From positions 2,080,580 through 2,144,579 of the forward strand of contig KK106984.1 in the NCBI GenBank assembly GCA_000611775.1: a DNA stretch of 64,000 bases, read 5' to 3'. This document shows, piece by piece, positions 57,004-64,000 of this stretch; position 1 is the first letter of the stretch, and every line of letters starts with the position of its first letter. The position numbers and the translations under genes were made by a program. The notes beneath the pieces were generated by a model. It searched no databases. It was not told the origin of the DNA and saw only the letters and a list, made by a program, of their open reading frames with translations. The DNA comes from Umbilicaria muhlenbergii. Lineage: Eukaryota; Ascomycota; Lecanoromycetes; Umbilicariales; Umbilicariaceae.

Positions 57004-58934
57004 ATGTTCTCCTTTATTATGAGCTCTTACGCCGGACCCCATGCAACGGTTGCGGCTCTTGCTGTATCTCTAGTCGCATTGATCTGTTCCACAGCGGCGC
57101 TACTGGGCCAATATCTGGCAACCGCCGACGGGTACAGGAGATGCCAGCCTTCGGTAATGAGACCATGGGCCAAGTTAACTCGATCAAGATGGAGGTGGAG
57201 TCAGTTCCGATTCGAAAAGCTATTCGTGGTGCCAGAGATTGTAATCGCACCCTGGACCGACATTATCGCTAAAGACTTTACGCCATCCACGCAAGCCAAA
57301 GCCTTAAAGCCAGTAGGATTCGAACTTATCACAGGATCAGCCGGATCCCGCGAACGGACTCTTACACCAGCGAGTGCCACCAGCATTGATACCTCCGCGG
57401 TGGCGTCCTGGGTCTGCATGCTTGAGTCTATCCATAGGCATGAATCCGAGTTGAATCAATCAGGGTTCTATAGGGCACTGCCTGGCTTTGAGCAAAGTCC
57501 TCCAGCGGTCAAGTTCCGACAAAGGTCTTGGGATTCCATGCCCGCGGATGTCCTGCGCCCGCAAGCCCTCACCACCATTCATGGAGTCGCACTACTGGCA
57601 CAGCGATTAGGCATGACGTGGTGAGACTTTCGTAAGTACATCTACACACTTTGTGCAAGTAGAAAAGGTTTCCTACAACTGAGAAAGTTTCACACAATAT
57701 TTGACTGGTTGGGTTGATTGCATAGAGGAGAGCTCTATTGTCTCTTTTTGATTCTGCGTCATTTCCTTTACGAAGCTCATTCAATTGTATAGGTCTTCAA
57801 GATGGGTTACTCAGAGCTGAAGGGAATGGACATATCCTTTTCTCAACCTTCAAGTCTGTGGGGATCGTCCTTCAGTATACGCGCATAGGAGACCCGTCAT
57901 CAAACAACCTCTACATACAGCGCGAAGAGGCCGAGATGCTGGGTTTTGGTGTTTTGGCTGGCCATGCCGGTCTGAAGATCCCAACCTTCAAAATCGGCAC
58001 TATCGAGGAATTCTACGCAACTGCGGATATACTCGATCCCTCTCGAGCTACAAGTCGGAAAATAAAAGATGTCCGCGGCATCGAGCCGACTTATACCTTT
58101 GGCTTTTCGGATTTGATACCTATGGCGGCACCGATGATGCGGGTTCGAGGTTCAACGATCGTTCGGCTCCCGGTTCCGACACAATACTGCGTTGGATTAA
58201 CGTGTCACAAGGAGGTATGTCAAGTTACAGAAACCAGACCTAAGCCACGCATCGCTCCTCTCTCTTAGAACACTAAACTGGATCGTGAATAATGTCTTTG
58301 CCTCCAGGGTTTTGTGATCTGCTACGAGCACCTAAAAGAATACATCGCAGAGAGAAACGACAAAGTGTCCGAACAAACCCGCTGGATCCTACACCAATAC
58401 GAAACCCTCCGCAGCTCCTTTCCCGAATGGGAAGATGAGCCCCTAGCCCTCAGTCAGCTCAACAACCGCCCCCTTGCCTTCCTCGAGCACGTGCACAACT
58501 GCTGGGATACCACCACCGACTATTTCCTTGCCCTCGAAACCCCGCCCAAAGGGACACCCCACCTCTCATACCTTGGCCTCGTATCCTCCCACATACGCCA
58601 TGCCGTCAACTTCTGGGGCAACGCCTGGCGCAACATGCGCGAGTCCAAAACCCGCAACTGGTACGGCCTGCGTGATTGGATCGCCGAGGGCGTTCATTGC
58701 TACTGGGACTATCTGCCCCAAATCGTGGCTGATATGCGCGCTGCAGGGTTTCAGGGCGCGGATGAACTGGTGCACGAGGCGTGGTTCTCGCTGATGTTTC
58801 GGGCGTTTTGCTGGTGGCGATGCCATTACATGGTTGCGTGGGGGGCTGAGGGTGGGAAGGTGGAGCAGGGGGTTGAGATGAGTAGATTGCCGGCGAGGTT
58901 TTGGAGAAGTGAGATGCCTGTTCATATCGAGTAG
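57004..58934 (+). CDS. Modin-like fungal membrane-anchored protein, with an in-frame TGA
   Basis: Exons 57,004-57,631, 57,793-58,214 and 58,308-58,934 join in frame to 558 codons. The start MFSFIMSSYAGPHATVAALA leads into one membrane segment (VAALAVSLVALICSTAALLG) followed by TADGYRRC, then a long soluble part: GLLRAEGNGHILFSTFKSVG, LDPSRATSRKI, GFSDLIPMAAPMMRVRGSTI, LEHVHNCWDTTTDYF, YGLRDWIAEGVHCYWDYLPQ. This order matches a conserved ascomycete family often named modin, of unknown biochemical function. Codon 207 (57,622-57,624) is TGA in MTW-DFR, where family members continue; using a donor at 57,621 would avoid it but breaks the downstream frame. It may be a recent nonsense mutation (for example CGA to TGA), a sequencing error, or a read-through site. 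Confidence 0.7.
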
Positions 58935-60553
58935 GTTTGGGGGGAAGGCGGGCAATGAGATTGACACATGATAGACGGTTGCATGTAGTGGGTTCATTCT
59001 TTGACAGTTCTGGAAAATAGAGCATATGTAAACTACAGAGAGATCGTAGGGTCAACGATGGAATTTATCTGATTGTTGCCGTGCTGTTGCAGAGCCACCT
59101 TACTACAGCACCAGGGGGATGGGCAAAATAAGTGACAGTCATTAGCTGAGGGTCCCACGATCACTCGAGAACCATGACAAATTCCGAAGGACTGTCAAAT
59201 CTAGCACGCAAGTGGGTGATGAATGGATCACAGTAATTCACTCCCTTACAATTTAATTTTCTTCAAGGCTAGGTCAAATGTGGGTATAGAAAATAAGTTA
59301 TGTTGTCACATACCTCTACTCACAACTTAAGCTTATGGTTAGAAACTCAACTGAGAGCGCTGAGTTTTTGTTGAATATGTCACTGTCAGCTTCAGCAGTT
59401 GCAATGCTACTCTGTTTACACAGCTTGCATTTTAGTCTTTTTAGACTTGAGCTTTCCCTTCTCGTGATTTATCTTCAATCTGTCTACTATCTGTCTGCTA
59501 TCTGTCTTTTATCTGTCTTTTATCTGTCTTTTATCTGTCTTTTATCTGTCTTCTACCTGTCTTCTACCTGTCTTCTATCAGTCTTTTATTCATCTGTCTT
59601 TTATCTGCATTTTGTTTGTTTTCTATTAGCTGATAACCTCCGATTACCTCCTCAAAATCTTTATGACCTAGTTTCTTTCTTATTACTGCGGAGTACCCTC
59701 CTCACATCAACATAATTCCCTGAGAGTAACTCCCCTCCTGTTGCCGCCTCTAACTTCACTGCTATTAACCCTAAAGGGGCTTGCAGTATGCTTGCTTTAT
59801 GAACTTGTCAAGCCTCCATTTCCCACCACTCTTCCGTCATGTTTGGCCTTCATGATTCGCCTAATTTGCACGCCTTAAGGTTTGACGCTGAAATTACTGG
59901 ACAAGGTGTTCTAGGGCATGTGCTCTTCCGAGTCTTTGAGGCGGAGCCGCAGTGGGGGTGACAGCGGCGGCGGCGGCAGCAGTGGCAGAGGCGACTGCCA
60001 AGATAGCGAGGTGAAAACTGAGGTGAAGTCTACGACACTATTGGTAATCTGCTAGTGACCCCAGGTGCCCCATTCCTTGAGTGTATGACCTGTGAGTAGC
60101 CCTCGTCCGTAGTAGTCTTCCGGAGCACCCCCTCCTCATTGAGATTGTTCACTGGGAGTACTCCCTTCCCGTTAGAGCCTTAATTGCATATAGAATAGAA
60201 GCCTCCTTTCTTGCGCTTTTTCTGCTTCTTTCACGCCTTGATTTGCGGCTTGCTTTTATGTTTCACGTTTGGAATTGAACCTTTTGATTAGATGTTTTAA
60301 ATGAGAACAAACCTCGATTTGTTCCACGGAGAGATTACAATGTTCACTTCAAAGATTAGTAAAATCACCGTTTTCGCTATTGTTATATTGAGAGGCCCAG
60401 CTGGAGACTGCTTGGCGCCCAAGCGCCTTCCCTGCCTCGTCTGCCTCGCCTGCAAAGCCGCGCTAGGCCTAAATCAATCAGCGGACGTCACCCAAGACCC
60501 CGAATCGCGGGCGTAGTTCACGCTTGCACTCACATTCTCTGATCTTTTGAACA
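58935..60553. other. Intergenic with minisatellite
   Basis: AT-richer DNA holding the pyrimidine minisatellite at 59,467-59,615. A Leu/Ser/Tyr-rich frame through it is an artefact of the repeat. No gene is supported. Confidence 0.45.
59467..59615 (+). repeat. Pyrimidine-rich minisatellite, 11-bp unit
   Basis: TATCTGTCTTT and close variants (CTACCTGTCTT) repeat about 12 times in tandem. Central copies are identical; outer ones are diverged. Confidence 0.9.
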
Positions 60554-61867
60554 ATGGAGAAGGTCAAGGGGATAGCCAAAGGTGGATGGCATCCTCCTGG
60601 AAAGGACGGCAAGTCTAAAGAAAGCTGGCGAGGTGATTTCAAGGGGATAGGTCAGGTGGTACGGTCCCATTGATGTGTGCAACTGGTATCTGTTGTCAAT
60701 GTCGCTGACTGTGTGAACATGTAGGCCAACTGGATGGGCAAGGGTCAAGATCCACATAAAGAAGCTCACCAGCACGTATCCCGTCCACTCGAAACGCTTA
60801 AAGATCCCGCAGCTTTCGGCCTGCCGCCGAAGAACGTCAACTACCATGGAGGGGCAGCACTACCACATACGATCACACCAGATAGAAGAGGGCTTGGTGT
60901 ACCTCTTTCAGCGGAGGAAAACCAGGCGAAGCAGATACGTGAGGAAGAGGAGGCCCGAGCCGCAGAGGAAGCAGCACGCAAGCCTGCACCGCCACCAGTT
61001 CCGTACAGAGCAGACACAACCGGTCTTTCTACGAGCAGCCTACCTAAGCCGCCAGTGCGGCGCATTGAGCATGTGGAAGAGCCTGCTAGAGCTGTGCCCT
61101 CAATCTCCGCAAAGCCGAAACCATCATTACCACCAAGGCTCCCGCCGCGGCAAAACTCCGGCCGTTTGCAGCCTGTAGTCTCACCACCACCAAGCTACGA
61201 TACCGCAATCGTGGAGCCATCTACCCAACAGAGCTATTTCAATCAAGGAGCGATCAGCAGACTCGGTGCTGCCGGTGTCTCCGTGCCAGGCCTGGGTATC
61301 GGCGAAGGGTCGAATTCTTCTAACCCTTGGAGAGACCAGCAAAGTCCGTTCGCTGGCAATACAGCCTCCGGCCCTAGTAGTCCTCAAGGACCCCAACTAA
61401 ACAAGCTACAATCAAGATTTTCAAACCTATCGACTTCGTCGCCAAATCCAGACCCTCCAACCCAAGGCACCTCCTTTGCTCAAAAGCAAGCCGCTCTCAA
61501 AACCGCGAGTTCCTTCCACAAGGACCCATCATCAGTGTCTCTTGCGGATGCCAGGAGCGCCGCATCAACTGCTAATAACTTCCGCGAAAGGCATGGAGAT
61601 CAGGTTGAATCAGGTTGGAAAAGTGCCAGTGGATTGAATCAGAAGTACGGCATCAGCAACAGGCTGAACAGCTATACCTCTAATGGGAGTACTTCACCGG
61701 TCAATGCAGCTACTCCCACGCCAATAAGTCAGTCGCCCACAAATGCTTCACCATTTCCAGCCAAGAGGCCGGCGCCAGCACCGCCTCCAAAACGGATAGG
61801 GGTCAACGGCAGCTCCGCGCATGCGCCGCCTCCCGTACCGTTAAGTAGTAAGCCAACATCGATGTGA
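60554..61867 (+). CDS. AIM3: AIM3-like protein, N-terminal and disordered part
   Basis: Exons 60,554-60,658 and 60,725-61,867 join in phase 0 to give 415 residues. The N-terminus MEKVKGIAKGGWHPPGKDGK ... ESWRGDFKGIGQVANWMGKG and then FGLPPKNVNYHGGAA match the fungal AIM3 (altered inheritance of mitochondria 3) family, whose yeast member sits at cortical actin patches. A Glu/Ala-rich helix (ENQAKQIREEEEARAAEEAA) and many Pro-rich stretches follow (PAPPPVPYR, PSLPPRLPPRQ, PAPAPPPKR), which are typical SH3-domain ligands. The open frame stops at 61,867. The domain that normally ends these proteins lies 190 bp on, at 62,055, so the true gene probably splices from about 61,841 into it. Confidence 0.78.
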
Positions 61868-62054
61868 AGGGAGAAGAGTCATAGGCAAGAATAAAAGTGG
61901 TGAATAGCATACCTACTCAGCATCTTTAATAGACGTCTCCACGTCTCCTAGCAGATCAAAACTAATTTATCTACACACTACTTATCATCAACAACTTATT
62001 GAGCGCATTATCTGACCACCATCGTCATCCATACCATATCGCTCAGGTCTTCCC

Positions 62055-62924
62055 GTGGACGTATGTACTACAGAAATGCAGAAGGACTTCGACCTTAACC
62101 TGGGTTCCCTCTGGTACACCAAGATGCCGCCAGTCTTCCCAGTTCCATCAATGCGAGCCAAAGGTCCGAGCACTTCCTCCTATTCCTACTGCTGGGAGCA
62201 AGATTTTGGTGGCACGAGAAAGACTCTGGTCACGGTTGTACGATGGACACAAGATCTCTCAATGACCAAGGTTCAGGTCAAGTGGAAGGAAGCCGACCCC
62301 AAAGGTACCGTAGTGGCCGAGCAAAAGCACTACTCTCCTCCAACGGCTCTGTCCCCCGAACAGCTTGATGCCGCCCACAAACAATATGGCCAGAACATCG
62401 CTACTTGGAGCGAAGGGTCCGTCGGAACCACAGTCGGGGACGGCGAGTGCTGGACCTTTATCGACCACGCGTTGAAAGATCTCGCCAACACCTACCGATC
62501 CTACGGCAAAGAGGGCCCCATGCTCAGTCAAGGAAGGTCGCACGGCGCCTGCATCCTGTCTCTTGAAGCCACGGCGCCCGGCTCCACAAGTGGTCTGTTA
62601 CAATTGGCGGATGTGCGGAGAGGCGACATTCTTCAGATGAAGTCGGCACACTTCAAGATCATCGAATCAGTAGCGCCTACGCGCCAGGAGTGGGGGCAGT
62701 GGACCAAGCGGAGTGGAGAGAAGAATGTGCGGCTTGCGAATCATACTGCTGTGATCAAGGGATTGAAGGGCGATGTGCTGGAGGTCATTGAGCAGAACGG
62801 TGAGGTACCTCATGGGGTCAGCGAGGGGAAATATAACCTTGCGGAGATGCAGGAGGGGACGCTGCAGATCTTTAGGGTTATCGGGGAGAGTTGGTGTCCC
62901 CCACTTGAGGCTTGTTGGGATTGA
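62055..62924 (+). CDS. BBC1/AIM3-type cysteine-proteinase-fold domain, probably 3' exon of the AIM3-like gene
   Basis: The 289-codon frame carries SLWYTKMPPVFPVPSMR, VVRWTQDLSMTKVQVKWKEA, VGDGECWTFIDHALKDLA, MLSQGRSHGACILSL, GLLQLADVRRGDILQMKSAHF, VRLANHTAVIKGLKGD and VIEQNGEVPHG, in the order of the domain that ends fungal AIM3 and BBC1/MTI1 proteins. The Cys in GDGECW and His in ANHTAV occupy the positions of a papain-like Cys/His pair; activity is unproven in the family. The ATG at 62,055 could be a start, but an acceptor (TACTACAG) at about 62,074 and a possible donor at 61,842 (TTAA|GTAGTA) keep phase, so I favour one gene with the preceding block. Confidence 0.72.
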   Translation: MDVCTTEMQKDFDLNLGSLWYTKMPPVFPVPSMRAKGPSTSSYSYCWEQDFGGTRKTLVTVVRWTQDLSMTKVQVKWKEADPKGTVVAEQKHYSPPTALSPEQLDAAHKQYGQNIATWSEGSVGTTVGDGECWTFIDHALKDLANTYRSYGKEGPMLSQGRSHGACILSLEATAPGSTSGLLQLADVRRGDILQMKSAHFKIIESVAPTRQEWGQWTKRSGEKNVRLANHTAVIKGLKGDVLEVIEQNGEVPHGVSEGKYNLAEMQEGTLQIFRVIGESWCPPLEACWD

Positions 62925-64000
62925 GGTGATGGGGGAAATGAGGTGTGCTGCGAGGTTGATGGCTTCTGAGATAAATTATTGAGGGAGAAAACAGTTACGA
63001 GAGAGTCATAATTAATAAAGTCCTTTCTATAGTTCAAAATTTGTAGGGGGTCACATGAGAAATTCTGGAATTTTGGAGGTCATTCTAGAAACTTAGAAGT
63101 TGAGGGGTCCCCGATTTAGATATTTACCGTGATAGTAATCAAGGATCGGAAGTGACGAGCTGAGCGTCACACCTGTGTGACTGCATCCTCGAATCTCTAC
63201 ATCTAAACTTATGTGGCTGCATGAGGTTATATGTGCCCGCTAAACCTGTCACTGCACTGCCTAGATTTTCCATCACCTATTCGTCAGTGATGGGGCTGTC
63301 AAGAACTTCCCTAGAGGCAGCATGTAGTGCAATAAGTGGGATGAGAAACATACAGGGCGTAAATCATATGCCATCTCTTTGACACCAGTTGTACAATGAT
63401 GTGATACGGGCGTAAGCATTTCAGTTCCTAGGAGATGAACATATAGGAACAGTCTTTTCTGCGCGGGGCTGAAAGAGGACGCTTAGAAGTTACACAGCTA
63501 ACAGCTTTGACCGTTCCTATCAGAGGGTTATTTCTACGTGAGCGTGGAAACTTCTCAAGAGATCTTGAGTTAATTCGTATTGTACTTCGGTGAGTTCATA
63601 AATGCGAATGCGCTGAAATGTTCTTCTTCGGCACTACACTCTTTGTAGCCGTCTTTTATAGCTATACACAGCTTACAGAGTTTCTACGAAAGATTTCAAG
63701 GATACATGCCTAACAAACCTAGACTTGAGCGACTCATCCAGATACACAAGTCCGGCTCCATGGCGAATAGATTACTCGATTATTTTGAGGTTCCCGGCAG
63801 CCCCGGGGACTTTGGAGTGTTTAGACCTAGCGTTAAGTGGAGCAGGCCTCCCGTAGATCGGTCAAGCCATGGTACGTGCGTGTGTTTAGTGGTAAGGTAC
63901 CTCCTACAGGGGCACGTAGGCTCCAGTAAGGTATTGCATTAGAGAGGTTTACCACATGGGGCTAAATACATCATTGAACTTCCGTCTGGTATTTGACTAA
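62925..64000. other. Intergenic to window end
   Basis: No convincing gene. A short frame at 63,706-63,942 (MPNKPRLERLIQIHKSGSMA) has no family resemblance. No repeat or RNA gene is seen. Confidence 0.4.

Noticed and set aside
59335-59715. 126-residue Leu/Ser/Tyr-rich ORF
   Set aside because: It is a translation of the pyrimidine minisatellite and has no protein features.

Overview
The window looks like nuclear DNA of a filamentous ascomycete (Pezizomycotina, probably a dothideomycete; this is inference). The host genes have short introns of about 46 to 76 bp with GT-AG ends and fungal branch sites. Host DNA is near 50% GC, and several products are families best known from such fungi (AIM3/BBC1 protein, modin-like protein, DUF7924-like protein, Hsp70-like ATPase, allantoate-permease-type MFS). 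A 9-base run of N at 6,873 marks a small assembly gap.

Left arm (1 to 27.5 kb). In order: the end of an unknown gene, a carotenoid oxygenase (1,947-3,767), a decayed DUF7924-like gene (4,960-6,437), a small secreted protein (minus, 7,248-7,862), a homeobox/C2H2 transcription factor (minus, 8,454-10,186), an eight-exon MFS transporter (minus, 11,403-13,410), the tRNA pseudouridine synthase Pus7 (14,826-17,394), two fungal proteins of unknown function (17,767-18,717 and 19,937-21,907) and a tiny Cys-rich protein (25,004-25,300). From about 22 to 27.5 kb there are few genes and several diverged duplications.

Middle (27.5 to 46.8 kb). This is a three-layer transposon nest. The outer layer is a minus-strand Ty3/gypsy-type LTR element with 185-bp LTRs at 27,509-27,693 and 46,599-46,783, flanked by GTGT(T). 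Inside it sit a PIF/Harbinger DNA transposon (27,856-31,692, perfect 52-bp TIRs, TTA target duplication) and a plus-strand chromodomain Ty3/gypsy element (36,489-43,085, 433-bp LTRs, AACAG target duplication). Both LTR elements are broken fossils. The outer one carries an extra ORF of unknown function after its integrase. DNA from about 31.9 to 46.56 kb has an unusual base composition.

Right arm (46.8 to 64 kb). First comes a deleted MULE with a SWIM finger (47,125-48,186, 9-bp target duplication). It is followed by an Hsp70-like gene whose middle (about 49,106-49,797) is inverted between two inverted copies of CACTGG, then a decayed fungal gene (51.2-52.8 kb) and a fold-back element (53,233-53,433). 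The last genes are a fatty-acid elongase fused to an LEA-like repeat tail (minus, 54,011-56,150), a modin-like gene with an in-frame TGA (57,004-58,934), and an AIM3/BBC1-type protein in two blocks that are probably one gene (60,554-61,867 and 62,055-62,924).

No biosynthetic cluster or operon-like grouping is visible. The host genes look like independent loci around a transposon-rich core. The most notable observations are the intragenic inversion, the conflict between LTR divergence and nesting order, the bounded compositional block, the unknown extra ORF, and the elongase/LEA fusion.
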